Positions 35,378 through 44,729 of a stretch of DNA of 64,000 nucleotides are shown in pieces. The notes beneath the pieces are model-generated. The model was not told the origin of the DNA, ran no database searches, and saw nothing but the letters and a program-made list of their open reading frames with translations. The DNA is from a virus, in the IMG/VR virus record IMGVR_UViG_3300028025_003977, positions 28,956 to 92,955 of that record; one strand, written 5' to 3'. The position numbers were made by a program, and so were the translations under genes. The first letter of the stretch is position 1. Every line of letters starts with the position of its first letter.

Positions 35378-35767
35378 ATGGGTTCACCAATCGTGGGAGG
35401 TAAGGTTACAACACCTTACAAGAAGCTTGGAAAGATGTGGAGCAAGGGCTATCACACAGGAGTAGACTACGCTTGCAAAGAAGGAACAGACATTGTTGCT
35501 GTTGCTGACGGTAAGATTGAAAATGCATCTTGGGGTGCCAGCTATGGCACACAGTTAGTTCAAAAAGTTGAGGGTGGATGGGTAATCTATGCACACCTTT
35601 CAAAGGCTCTAGTAAAGCCAGGAGACAAAGTAAAGAAGGGTCAGCATATTGGAGAGTCTGGTAATACAGGCAACTCTTCAGGTCCCCACCTTCACTTTGA
35701 AATGAGAGACAACATTAGATGGAGTGCAGGTAAGGACATTGATCCTGCTGCAATTCTTGCATCTTAA
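35378..35767 (+). CDS. M23 family metallopeptidase (peptidoglycan endopeptidase)
   Basis: 129 residues, just the catalytic domain. Zinc ligands H26 and D30 (HTGVD) and H106 in HLHFE, with catalytic H73 (YAHLS) and H104, all in place. M23 enzymes cut peptide cross-links of the cell wall. No signal peptide and no wall-binding domain, so it would stay in the cytoplasm until lysis, or be a virion enzyme. It is far from the holin region at 58.5 kb. Confidence 0.88.
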   Translation: MGSPIVGGKVTTPYKKLGKMWSKGYHTGVDYACKEGTDIVAVADGKIENASWGASYGTQLVQKVEGGWVIYAHLSKALVKPGDKVKKGQHIGESGNTGNSSGPHLHFEMRDNIRWSAGKDIDPAAILAS

Positions 35768-35783
35768 TATAACTAAATAGTAG

Positions 35784-35818
35784 AGCCCTTGACAATTGTC
35801 AGGGGCTTCTGCTATAAT
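35784..35818 (+). promoter_or_regulatory. Promoter in a palindrome, leaderless start of the gene at 35826
   Basis: TTGACA 35789-35794, 18-nt spacer, TGCTATAAT with TATAAT at 35813-35818; ATG 35826 is 7 nt downstream. The -35 lies in a palindrome of about 24 nt (35784-35807) with the perfect core TGACAATTGTCA. Confidence 0.75.
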
Positions 35819-35825
35819 ATTCCTT

Positions 35826-35993
35826 ATGTCAGAAATTAATATAGAAAGTTTAATTGAAGAAATTATTTCTCAAAAACATGAAGAAATTCCAGAAATTGAA
35901 TCCGAACATTTTCAAGCTTTTGTTAATGGGTGGAACAACTCATTAGAAGAAATAATTAAATACCTAAAACAAAAAAACGGAGAAAACATTTAA
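35826..35993 (+). CDS. 55-residue acidic helical protein
   Basis: Begins MSEINIESLIEEIISQKHEE; all helix, acidic with a basic C-terminus. ATG 35826 is chosen because the -10 box ends 7 nt before it; a start at 35796 would lie upstream of the -10 box. Strongly transcribed, to judge from the promoter. Function unknown. Confidence 0.55.
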   Translation: MSEINIESLIEEIISQKHEEIPEIESEHFQAFVNGWNNSLEEIIKYLKQKNGENI

Positions 35994-36131
35994 ATGGGAA
36001 AACACCATGATAAAATTCTTGCAGCCTTAGAGGTTCGTAAAAACAATGTGCCACAAAGAGGTGGATACAATATGCCAGGTTCAATGAACAAAAAGAAAAC
36101 AGGATATGTAAAGCGAGGAATTAAGCGATAG
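35994..36131 (+). CDS. 45-residue basic protein
   Basis: Begins MGKHHDKILAALEVRKNNVP. Rich in Lys, Arg and Gly, with no start of its own apart from the ATG directly after the previous stop. Could bind nucleic acid. Unrecognised; ends 12 nt before tRNA-Thr. Confidence 0.5.
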   Translation: MGKHHDKILAALEVRKNNVPQRGGYNMPGSMNKKKTGYVKRGIKR

Positions 36132-36142
36132 CTTTTTCCCAA

Positions 36143-36214
36143 GCCTCTTTAGCTCAGTGGTAGAGCAACGCTCTTGTAAAGCGTAGGTCATCCGTTCAAA
36201 TCGGATAAGGGGCT
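36143..36214 (+). tRNA. tRNA-Thr (anticodon TGT)
   Basis: Acceptor GCCTCTT/AAGGGGC with one G-T wobble, D arm GCTC/GAGC, anticodon arm ACGCT-CTTGTAA-AGCGT (TGT, reads ACA), T arm ATCCG-TTCAAAT-CGGAT. ACA is a favoured Thr codon in the fibre genes. Confidence 0.92.
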
Positions 36215-36238
36215 CTCAAGAAAACAATTAGGAGAAAA

Positions 36239-36532
36239 ATGAATCTAGTAGAATTTATTGAAGAAGTTAAGTCAGGTCAGACCCTTGTGGATTTCTGGGC
36301 TGAATGGTGTGGACCATGCAAGATGCTAACACCTGTAATTGAAGAACTATCTAAAGAGCAGGATGTTCGTTTGCTAAAGATTAATGTTGATGAAAGTCCA
36401 GAGCTTGCACAAGCACTTGGCATCAATAGCATTCCAGTTATTATGCTATACAATAGTGGAGAAAAACTAAAGCATATTGTTGGTGCTAAGCCAAAGCCAG
36501 CACTAAAGAAAGCGTTGTTTGATAATGTTTAA
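36239..36532 (+). CDS. Thioredoxin
   Basis: 97 residues. Active site WCGPC (C24, C27), the VDFWAEWCGPC block and the cis-proline in NSIPVIML (P66). Reduces disulfides, possibly supporting nucleotide reduction or folding of Cys-rich virion proteins such as that at 44730. AGGAG precedes the ATG. Overlaps the next gene by 8 nt. Confidence 0.95.
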   Translation: MNLVEFIEEVKSGQTLVDFWAEWCGPCKMLTPVIEELSKEQDVRLLKINVDESPELAQALGINSIPVIMLYNSGEKLKHIVGAKPKPALKKALFDNV

Positions 36533-36797
36533 TCGTAAATTAAAAGATGAGATGCTTGTAGAAGAACACCAGTATCGTGCTGTTATTACATATCTTCCTG
36601 AAAAGGGAACCTATAAGGCATCAGTTCAAAGAAGAACTGGGATTAACGAATGGGTTAAAGTACGTTGTGGGTTAAAGGGTATTAGCTTTGCATCTAAAAA
36701 ACATGCGGAAGAAGTAGCAAGACACCACATTAGAGTACAAAAGAGCCTTGACGATAAGATTAATAGTCCTGTATCATATATCATATATGACGATTAG
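36525..36797 (+). CDS. Small protein of unknown function
   Basis: About 90 residues from ATG 36525; a TTG at 36519 is possible. Beta-strand pattern (YRAVITYLPEKGTYKASVQ) then helix with HAEEVARHH. Resembles small AP2-like or phage DNA-binding folds only in outline. Unknown. Confidence 0.5.
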   Translation: MFNRKLKDEMLVEEHQYRAVITYLPEKGTYKASVQRRTGINEWVKVRCGLKGISFASKKHAEEVARHHIRVQKSLDDKINSPVSYIIYDD

Positions 36798-36808
36798 GAG
36801 GATGTTTT

Positions 36809-37063
36809 ATGCCAGCCCCATATAAAGTTCGTAGAAACTATCGTGGATGTAACGGATACTCTGTTGTAAGTGCAGATGGCAAAAGCCATGGATGCATGAA
36901 GACTCGCCGTATGGCTATTCGCCAACAAAGAGCATTGTATGCAGCAACAGCAGATAAAAAGTCTAACGAAATTTCTGCTATTGAAGATCAAATTATTAAG
37001 CAATATGTAGAGGAAATTAAAAAAGAATCTGAAATTTGGAACGGATCAGTACTAAAAAAGTAA
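36809..37063 (+). CDS. Small basic protein of unknown function
   Basis: 84 residues. A well-placed AGGAGG ribosome site. N-terminus APYKVRRNYRGCNGYSVV, then a CMKTRRMAIRQQRALY helix with many Arg. The common phage pattern of 'VR..GC.G..V....G...GC' is visible; function unknown. Confidence 0.55.
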   Translation: MPAPYKVRRNYRGCNGYSVVSADGKSHGCMKTRRMAIRQQRALYAATADKKSNEISAIEDQIIKQYVEEIKKESEIWNGSVLKK

Positions 37064-37088
37064 CTGTGCCATACGCATAAATAGATGA

Positions 37089-37094
37089 TAAAAT
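37089..37094 (+). promoter_or_regulatory. -10 box, leaderless start of the fibre gene at 37101
   Basis: TAAAAT ends exactly 6 nt before ATG 37101; no ribosome site is seen. No good -35. Confidence 0.45.
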
Positions 37095-37100
37095 AGACTT

Positions 37101-40100
37101 ATGGCATCCAAGAAATTTTTAAACCCTATAAACCTGCTAAATTTAGCATCTGACCCTGCCAGTGCCACCGAAGGTGATATTTATTTTAACACCACCGATG
37201 ATGTTGTAAAGGTATATGCCAATGGTGCTTGGGTAGCAGTTGGTGCCAATCCTACACAAGAAGATATTCAAGACCTTGTTGCCCCATTATTTACACACTC
37301 TAATCACATCAATGCTTCTGTAACTTATGAAGACGCATCTAATGAACTACATATCGATGTAATTAGTGCTCCATCTGCTGGATATACTGGCACAGTAAAA
37401 CATGATGTTAGATTAAACGGAAGCATTGCAACGGGTCAAGCAGTTTATGTAAGTTCTTCAAATGGAACAAATATGATTGTTTCAAAAGCCTCAAACGCAT
37501 CTGAAGCAACATCTAGCAAAACTCTTGGTCTTTTAGAGTCTGGTGGAACAAACAATGCATTAGTTAAAGTTGTAACAGAAGGTCTCTTGGCAGGTCTTAA
37601 TACATCCACCGCAGGTACAGAGGGTGATCCAGTATGGCTTGGCACCGATGGAAATTTAATTTATGGTCTTGCAAACAAACCTGTTCCTCCTGCACACTTA
37701 GTTTTTATTGGTATTGTTACCAGAAAAAATGAAAACAATGGTGAGATCTTTGTTAAAGTACAGAACGGCTTTGAGCTAAAAGAAATTCATGATGTACTTC
37801 TTGAAGCTAATGAGTCAATAGCAGATAATGAAATCCTCTCTTATGATAGTGCAAGTGGTCTTTGGAAAAATCAAACTCCAGCAGAAGCAGGGCTTCAAGT
37901 AATTGTTTCTGGCGTATCAGATACTGAAATCGGATATCTTGACGGAGTTACAAGTGCTATTCAAACACAGATAAACAATAAAGCATCTTTATCTGGTGCT
38001 ACATTTACTGGAGAAATTGAAGCCACTAAACTTAAGGCTACTGCAGCTGGTGGAGACGAGGGTGGAGAAATACTTCTTGGAAAACCATCCACAAATACAA
38101 CCCTTGCTGGCATAGGCGTTACTGTAGATGTTTACCAAAATAGACTTAGATTTTTTGAACAAGGTGGAGATGCTCGTGGATACTACATTGACATTACTAA
38201 TGGTGGATCAGCTGCGTCAACAAACCTAGTTAGTGCTGGTGGATCAAGCAATCTTGACGGTCTTACAGACGTAACAATTAGCGGAACCATAGCAGACAAT
38301 GAAGTTCTTGCATATGACACTGCAACTTCTCAGTGGATTAATCAAACTACAACAGAAGCAGGGCTTGCTAAAACCACAGACCTTGATTCATACCAGCCAC
38401 TAGATGCAGATTTATCAGCAATTGGTGCACTTACTGGAACTTCTGGACTTTTAAAAAAGGAATCAGCTAACAACTGGTCACTTGACACAAATACTTATAT
38501 TACATCATCTGCACTTAATGGTTATGCGTTACTAACTGATCCAGAGTTTCTTGGAACACCTCTTGCTCCAACCGTTACTGCTGGAGATAATAGTACAAAA
38601 ATTGCTACAACAGCGTTTGTTGCTACAAGTTTTGCTCCGATTAATGCACCAACATTTACTGGCACAGTAGTTCTTCCATCTACAACTTCCATAGGAGATG
38701 CATCCTCTACTGAAATTAGCTACTTGAATGGCGTGACTTCTTCAATCCAAACACAATTAAATAGCAAGCCTGACCTTACTTCTGGCGTTCTTAGCGAATC
38801 TGTAATCCCGATAGAAATTGCAAGAGTTAGCGATATGTCAAACTCTACAACTGGCTATGTTCCTATAAATACAAAAGGACAGCCTGACGGTGTAGCAACA
38901 CTTGATGGAAGTGGAAAAGTTCCAAGTACACAATTAGATCAATTCGTTGTTGCCTTTTTAGCAGGACCAACATTTACTGGTACAGTAATTCTTCCGTCAA
39001 CAACAAGTATTGGAACAGTTACTTCAACAGAAATTGGATACTTAGACGGAGTAACATCTGCACTTCAGACACAGATTGACAACAAGCTTTCAACATCATT
39101 AGCTGTATCAAACTACTTAAGTAAGGCAGATGCAATATCAGACTATCAGCCAAAAGATTTAGATCTTACAAATATTTCTGCATTGTCAACAACTGGAATT
39201 GTTGTTCGTGGAGTAGACTCAACATACACTACAGTAACTAATAATTCTTCTAATTGGGATACTGCATACACTGATAGAAATAAATGGGATGGTGGATCAA
39301 CAGGTCTCAATGCATCATCTGGAAGAACATCTTTAGGTCTTGTAATTGGAACAGATGTTCAAGCTTACAGTTCACATCTTGCAGGAATTAATACTCTTGG
39401 TTCTGGTACTGGTCTTTTAAAAAATACAGCAGGAACATGGTCTTACGACACAAGTACATATGCATTAGCATCTTCTTTGTCTGGCTACCAGCCACTTGAC
39501 GGAGACCTTACAGCAATCTCTGCAATTACTTCAGGTGTTGGATTATTAAAAAGACTTGGACCAGATACATGGTCTATTGATACAAGTTCTTATATAACTG
39601 GCTCTTCTCCAACAATTAGTACCTCTTTAATATCTGGAACAAGTACCTTTAATTTAATAAATGCTACTGCAACAACAGTAAATTTTGCAGGTGCTGCGAC
39701 AACATTAATAATTGGAGCAACAGATGCAGGGGCAACAACAACTATTAGAACCCCAACAATACTTACAACAAGCTCAAACCTAGATTTATTTAATACAACC
39801 GCAACCACTGTTAACTTTGCAGGTGCAGCAACAACATTTACAATTGGAGGAACTCCAACAGGATCTGTTACTGCAACTTTATTTGGAAATGCTACCACAA
39901 CAACAAAAACAATTAATATCGGAACTGGTGGAGCATCAGGTTCAGAAACAAATATTAATATTGGTTCTTCAACAAGTGGGGCAACTGGAACAGTTTCTGT
40001 TTACCCTTCTACAAATTTTGTTGGTTCAGTTTCTGTTCCGACACCAACATCCTCTAATCATGCAGCACCGAAAAGCTATGTTGATGCACTAGCAGCTGGT

Positions 40101-41096
40101 GTAGTAGTAAAAGCTCAAGTAGTCTATACTTCTTCTACTAATTTAAATGCAACCTATGCAAATGGAACTAGTGATTCTTCTGGTGGTCTTGGTGTTGGAG
40201 CAACCCTTACTGGAAACGTAGACGGAGCACTAATCCTTGATGGACCAGAAGTAGAAGCTGGTCAAAGAGTTCTTATTAAAAATCAAACCGATGCAAAGCA
40301 TAACGGTATATATGTTGTAACTTTTGCTGGAGATGGTGACGATCCATTTATTTTGACAAGAGCAACCGACTTTAATGGTAACTCTTCAACTAACGGTATA
40401 GTTAAAAACGCAAACTATGTTTTTGTTACCTCTGGAACCAACTCTGCAAATGACTCTTATGTAGTTTCTCTTGCAGGAACATCAACATCCCCAAGCGGTG
40501 CAATTAAATTTGGAACAGACAATGTTTCTTTTGCACAGTACTCTGGTGTACCAAATAACATCAGCACACTTGGATATGTTACAACAGGAACTTGGGCAGC
40601 AACCCCAATTGATAAAGACTTTATTGATGTTGAAATAGCCAGAACAAACGATCCAGTATTTACTGGTCATGTTACAGTTCCGTCCCCTACAGATGATACT
40701 GATGCAGCAAACAAAGAATATGTAGATGATTTAATTTTTGCCAGTTTGCCATACCTTCCAGACATTATTCCACTGGATGACTTGAGGTATGAGTTTAACG
40801 ACATAGATTCTAGATTTGTTCCAAAATTCCAAGGAGAACAGGTAGCAATTAATAACCCACTTAGACTTTTGTTAACAATAAATGGTATAATTCAAACAGT
40901 GGACTTTCCAGAATATGTCTGGCAATCTATGCTACCAAGAGAAGGCTTTATGGTAGACTCAGATGGCTACATTGCATTTTCTGAAGTACCACCAGCAGGA
41001 TCAACATTTGATGCCAGGTTAATGCTTGGACCAAACGTAAATTCAATAAAGAAAGGGTATCCATTCAAAGCGGTGGATATATTATTAGGAGCATAA
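37101..41096 (+). CDS. Large tail fibre protein, cassette 2
   Basis: 1331 residues. Three copies of a TEI-YL-GVTS-QTQ unit (near 37920, 38708 and 39026), each followed by a TFTG- segment, typical of phage fibre shafts. Three copies of a QPLD-DL-AI unit then 'GLLK...W--DT' follow. Near 39650-39930 are repeats of TATTVNFAGAATT. The last 110 residues match the C-terminal domain of the fibre at 5778-9608 (EYVWQS, YPFKAVDILLGA). Binds host receptors by inference. Next gene starts 3 nt later. Confidence 0.8.
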   Translation: MASKKFLNPINLLNLASDPASATEGDIYFNTTDDVVKVYANGAWVAVGANPTQEDIQDLVAPLFTHSNHINASVTYEDASNELHIDVISAPSAGYTGTVKHDVRLNGSIATGQAVYVSSSNGTNMIVSKASNASEATSSKTLGLLESGGTNNALVKVVTEGLLAGLNTSTAGTEGDPVWLGTDGNLIYGLANKPVPPAHLVFIGIVTRKNENNGEIFVKVQNGFELKEIHDVLLEANESIADNEILSYDSASGLWKNQTPAEAGLQVIVSGVSDTEIGYLDGVTSAIQTQINNKASLSGATFTGEIEATKLKATAAGGDEGGEILLGKPSTNTTLAGIGVTVDVYQNRLRFFEQGGDARGYYIDITNGGSAASTNLVSAGGSSNLDGLTDVTISGTIADNEVLAYDTATSQWINQTTTEAGLAKTTDLDSYQPLDADLSAIGALTGTSGLLKKESANNWSLDTNTYITSSALNGYALLTDPEFLGTPLAPTVTAGDNSTKIATTAFVATSFAPINAPTFTGTVVLPSTTSIGDASSTEISYLNGVTSSIQTQLNSKPDLTSGVLSESVIPIEIARVSDMSNSTTGYVPINTKGQPDGVATLDGSGKVPSTQLDQFVVAFLAGPTFTGTVILPSTTSIGTVTSTEIGYLDGVTSALQTQIDNKLSTSLAVSNYLSKADAISDYQPKDLDLTNISALSTTGIVVRGVDSTYTTVTNNSSNWDTAYTDRNKWDGGSTGLNASSGRTSLGLVIGTDVQAYSSHLAGINTLGSGTGLLKNTAGTWSYDTSTYALASSLSGYQPLDGDLTAISAITSGVGLLKRLGPDTWSIDTSSYITGSSPTISTSLISGTSTFNLINATATTVNFAGAATTLIIGATDAGATTTIRTPTILTTSSNLDLFNTTATTVNFAGAATTFTIGGTPTGSVTATLFGNATTTTKTINIGTGGASGSETNINIGSSTSGATGTVSVYPSTNFVGSVSVPTPTSSNHAAPKSYVDALAAGVVVKAQVVYTSSTNLNATYANGTSDSSGGLGVGATLTGNVDGALILDGPEVEAGQRVLIKNQTDAKHNGIYVVTFAGDGDDPFILTRATDFNGNSSTNGIVKNANYVFVTSGTNSANDSYVVSLAGTSTSPSGAIKFGTDNVSFAQYSGVPNNISTLGYVTTGTWAATPIDKDFIDVEIARTNDPVFTGHVTVPSPTDDTDAANKEYVDDLIFASLPYLPDIIPLDDLRYEFNDIDSRFVPKFQGEQVAINNPLRLLLTINGIIQTVDFPEYVWQSMLPREGFMVDSDGYIAFSEVPPAGSTFDARLMLGPNVNSIKKGYPFKAVDILLGA

Positions 41097-41099
41097 ACA

Positions 41100-44036
41100 A
41101 TGGCTAGAAAAGTACTTCACGAGACGAATTATACATTCACTCCGTCAACAAGAACGATTGTAATCCCAGATCACATTCCAAGGGAGAGACTGGTATTAAT
41201 TACAAACGTAACTACTAACCAGGTTATCTACAACTTCTCTGACCCTAGTCTTAAAGCAACAAGCTACACACCAGCCATTGATTCAAACAACGTAGCCACA
41301 ACTACTATTGTATTAAACTACAATACTGCAGCAATGTCTGCTACAGATAAACTTCAAATCACAGTTGATGAATATGCTGAAAGCTTCCAGCCAGATGAAG
41401 CCTATATGGATCCAGTTGGAAAATTTAGAGTTTCCAACCCTACCTCTTTGATTGATACCGATTTTGAATACGGAACTCAGCCTACTAAATGGGAAGTATT
41501 AAGTCTTACAAATAATAAGCCATCTTGTTTTTATGATATTCAAACTCCAATTGCTCAGCCTTCTGGAGGAACAAATACATTTGTTTCAATTACAGGAACT
41601 GGATCATCTAGACTGGTAACTGTAGTAACTACGGCAGCCCACGGTCTTTCTGTTGGGGATAAGTTCTTTATTCAAGATACACTAGACGTTAATGCAGATG
41701 GATGGTATTTAGTCAGAAGCGTTTCAACAACAACAGTTTCTAATGACACCTTTACATATTATGCAAGAGCAAATGTTGCTAACGGATCAGTTCGTGATGC
41801 AACAAAAACTTTTGCCTACAAAGCTTTTAACTACACAGGATCTGAAATTCCTATTTCAGTTAGCTCTGGTGCTGCATTTACGGCATCTAGCACCACAGTA
41901 ACAGCAACAACAACACATGCTCATGGTCTTAGTGTTGGAGATTTAATTTATGTTAATGGCACAACAGCTGCCTCTTCTAATCCACCAAATGGTGCATGGG
42001 AAGTAAAGACAACTCCAACAACAAACACATTCACTTTTGATGTTATTGATGCTCCATCTGGTGCAATTACAGCAACTGCAAAATCTTTAACTGGAAGACC
42101 AGGATCCCTTTCTGTTCACAGACCTTTTGACGGTGGAGTTAAGTTTACAACTGGATCTTCTGCCCCTGGTTCAAAGATCGTAAGACAGACAAGAAGATAC
42201 TTTAGATACCAGTCAGGTAAAGGCATTCAGTTCTCTACTGGATCTATGCTAAAGCCAGTATTTTCAGTTGATCTTATCACAAGTTCCAGTACAACAGTTA
42301 CCGTTAAAACTAGATACGAACATTTCCTTGGAATTGGTGCACAGGTTACAGTAACTGGTGCAGATCAAACAGCATACAATGGAACTTTTGTGGTTACGGC
42401 AATTACTGGACCTAAAGAATTCCAATACACCGCATCTTCAGTTCCTTCAGCAACTCCAGCAACTGGGTTCCCTATCACGGTAGCACCAGTCGCTTGGTTT
42501 GGTGGTCAGACAAGAGTAGGAATGTTTGATGAACAAAACGGATTCTTCTTTGAGTTTGATGGACAAACACTATGGGCAGTAAGACGCTCTAGTACAGATC
42601 AAATTTCTGGAATTGTTGCAACAACTCAAGGTTCTCCAACAATCACTGGTACAGATACTAGATTCTCAGAACAACTAAATCCAGGAGACAAGATTGCTAT
42701 TAGAGGTTTAACCTATACTGTTCAATCAATCACAAGTAATACAGAATTGTATGTGTTCCCAGAATATCGTGGTCAGTCAATTGCTTCTGGTGGAATTGTA
42801 AGCAAGGTGGTTGACTTTAAGGTTCCACAGTCCTCTTGGAATATTGATAAGTTAGATGGCACAGGACCTTCAGGAGTAAATGTAGATCTATCTAAAATGC
42901 AAATGTTCTATCTTGACTATGCATGGTATGGTGCAGGTGCAATTAGGTTTGGATTTAAAGACGAGCGTGGAGAAGTTGTATACTGTCACAGAATGACACA
43001 TGCAAATGTTAAGTCAGAGGCATACATGCGTTCTGGAAACCTTCCTGCCCGATACGAAGCAGCAGCAGATGCACCAGTTACAAAGCTTTCAGCATCACTT
43101 TCTGACTCTGCTACCAGTATGTCGGTTGCTAGTACTGTAGGATTTCCTTCAACTGGAACTCTGTCTATTACAAAGGCTGGAAATACTGCACAAGAAATTG
43201 AATATGTTTCTTACACAGGAAAAACAGCAACAACTTTTACTGGTTTGACCAGAGCTCTTACAAATGTAATTGTTAATCCAGTTACTGGTGCTACTGGTGG
43301 AGGTAATGCAACTGCTCAATCATTTACTTATTCAGCAACTGCTCCAGTAAGAGTTGACCTGTACTCTAGACAGTATGCAACTGGAACAAGTCACTGGGGA
43401 TCATCTGTAATTATGGATGGTGGATACGATGATGACAAGTCTTTCGTATTCCAAGCAGGTATGAAAACTGGTGTAGTTGTTCCAAGAAGCACAACATCAA
43501 GATCTGCTCTAATTAGTCTAAGACTTGCTCCATCGGTAGACAATGGAGTAGTTGGAGTCCTTGGAGAAAGAGAACTTGTTAATAGAATGCAGTTAAGACT
43601 AAGACAAATGGATGTTTTAACCTTAGTTGCAGGTTCTCTTGGAAACCCAGGAGCATTCCTTGTAGAACTTATATTAAATCCAAGATTTAATACTGCAACT
43701 GGAAATACTTGGGAAAATGTTGGTGGATCAAGCTTGTCTCAAGTTTGCTATCACGCAACAAATACAACCCTAATTGGTGGAGAGCCAATCTTCTCCTTCT
43801 TTGTATCTACTCAGTCTGGTGAAGCAAACGTTGTGCAACAAGATCTTGGTTTGGTTAGAGATTTAGGAAACTCAATTCTTGGTGGAGGAACAACAAATAC
43901 TGGTCAAACAACTGAGTTGAATATCTTCCCAGATGGACCAGACATTGTAACAATAGCAATCAGAAACCTTTCTGGTTCTGGTGTAACGAGTGCTACAGTT
44001 AACGGAAGGCTTTCTTGGACTGAAGCCCAAGCATAG
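41100..44036 (+). CDS. Large fibre-associated structural protein, cassette 2 paralogue
   Basis: 978 residues. Homologous throughout to the protein at 9620-13258: shared LITNVTTNQVIYNFSDP, DTDFEYGTQPTKWE, YFRYQSGKGIQFSTG, SGNLPARYE, SHWGSSVIMDG and APSVDNG blocks. The 9620 protein has extra beta domains. The DNA is well diverged, so the duplication is not recent. Likely a virion fibre component working with the neighbouring fibre. Confidence 0.7.
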   Translation: MARKVLHETNYTFTPSTRTIVIPDHIPRERLVLITNVTTNQVIYNFSDPSLKATSYTPAIDSNNVATTTIVLNYNTAAMSATDKLQITVDEYAESFQPDEAYMDPVGKFRVSNPTSLIDTDFEYGTQPTKWEVLSLTNNKPSCFYDIQTPIAQPSGGTNTFVSITGTGSSRLVTVVTTAAHGLSVGDKFFIQDTLDVNADGWYLVRSVSTTTVSNDTFTYYARANVANGSVRDATKTFAYKAFNYTGSEIPISVSSGAAFTASSTTVTATTTHAHGLSVGDLIYVNGTTAASSNPPNGAWEVKTTPTTNTFTFDVIDAPSGAITATAKSLTGRPGSLSVHRPFDGGVKFTTGSSAPGSKIVRQTRRYFRYQSGKGIQFSTGSMLKPVFSVDLITSSSTTVTVKTRYEHFLGIGAQVTVTGADQTAYNGTFVVTAITGPKEFQYTASSVPSATPATGFPITVAPVAWFGGQTRVGMFDEQNGFFFEFDGQTLWAVRRSSTDQISGIVATTQGSPTITGTDTRFSEQLNPGDKIAIRGLTYTVQSITSNTELYVFPEYRGQSIASGGIVSKVVDFKVPQSSWNIDKLDGTGPSGVNVDLSKMQMFYLDYAWYGAGAIRFGFKDERGEVVYCHRMTHANVKSEAYMRSGNLPARYEAAADAPVTKLSASLSDSATSMSVASTVGFPSTGTLSITKAGNTAQEIEYVSYTGKTATTFTGLTRALTNVIVNPVTGATGGGNATAQSFTYSATAPVRVDLYSRQYATGTSHWGSSVIMDGGYDDDKSFVFQAGMKTGVVVPRSTTSRSALISLRLAPSVDNGVVGVLGERELVNRMQLRLRQMDVLTLVAGSLGNPGAFLVELILNPRFNTATGNTWENVGGSSLSQVCYHATNTTLIGGEPIFSFFVSTQSGEANVVQQDLGLVRDLGNSILGGGTTNTGQTTELNIFPDGPDIVTIAIRNLSGSGVTSATVNGRLSWTEAQA

Positions 44037-44048
44037 TGGGAGGAAAAC

Positions 44049-44726
44049 GTGGGACTTAACAAACTAAACCACCTTTACTCTACTGAGCCATTGACAGTAG
44101 ATTCTTTACTAGCTAACAATGACGTAACCGTATTAGATGACGTTAATGTATTTGGAGAAACCCTTGTTGATGGATTGCTTGGGCAGCCAAACCAAGTACT
44201 TAAAGTCAATTCTGCTGGAACTACAATTGAATGGGCTACCCTAGATGCTCTTCCATCACAGTCTTCAAATGCAGGAAAATACCTAACAACTAATGGAACT
44301 ACTGCTTCATGGGCAACAATTACACTAAGTAACTATGCACTTTTAAATGCCCCATCTTTTACTGGAACAGTATATTCTGCTGGAAATGTTGTCTCACATA
44401 TTGATACAAATGCTCCAACTTTAAATTCTGGCAATTCCTATAAATATACGTTAGTTTTGGCAGATGACGGTAAGATGATTGAAATGAATACCTCTACTGG
44501 AGTAGGAAACACTCTTGAAATCCCCTTAAATTCATCCCACGCCTTTCCAATCGGTACTCAGATATCAGTACTTCAAACTGGTGCTGGACAAACAACTATC
44601 TCTGGAGCAGTTGGTGTGACCGTAAACGCTACTCCTGGAGCTAAACTAAGAGCACAATGGTCTGCTGCAAGCTTAGTAAAAAGAGCCACCAATACTTGGG
44701 CTTTAATTGGAGATTTGACGGCATAA
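44049..44726 (+). CDS. Fibre-associated protein, cassette 2
   Basis: 225 residues from GTG 44049, preceded by GGGAGGA. Contains NQVLKVNSAGTTIEWATL and NAGKYLTTNGTTASW, which resemble part of the 124-residue protein at 13268 in the other cassette. A C-terminal beta domain ends TWALIGDLTA. Probably a trimeric virion protein. Confidence 0.6.
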   Translation: MGLNKLNHLYSTEPLTVDSLLANNDVTVLDDVNVFGETLVDGLLGQPNQVLKVNSAGTTIEWATLDALPSQSSNAGKYLTTNGTTASWATITLSNYALLNAPSFTGTVYSAGNVVSHIDTNAPTLNSGNSYKYTLVLADDGKMIEMNTSTGVGNTLEIPLNSSHAFPIGTQISVLQTGAGQTTISGAVGVTVNATPGAKLRAQWSAASLVKRATNTWALIGDLTA

Positions 44727-44729
44727 ATT

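Noticed and set aside
37910-39930. Repeats in the second fibre gene as a possible mobile or CRISPR array
   Set aside because: They are in-frame protein repeats of unequal DNA sequence, typical of fibre shafts.
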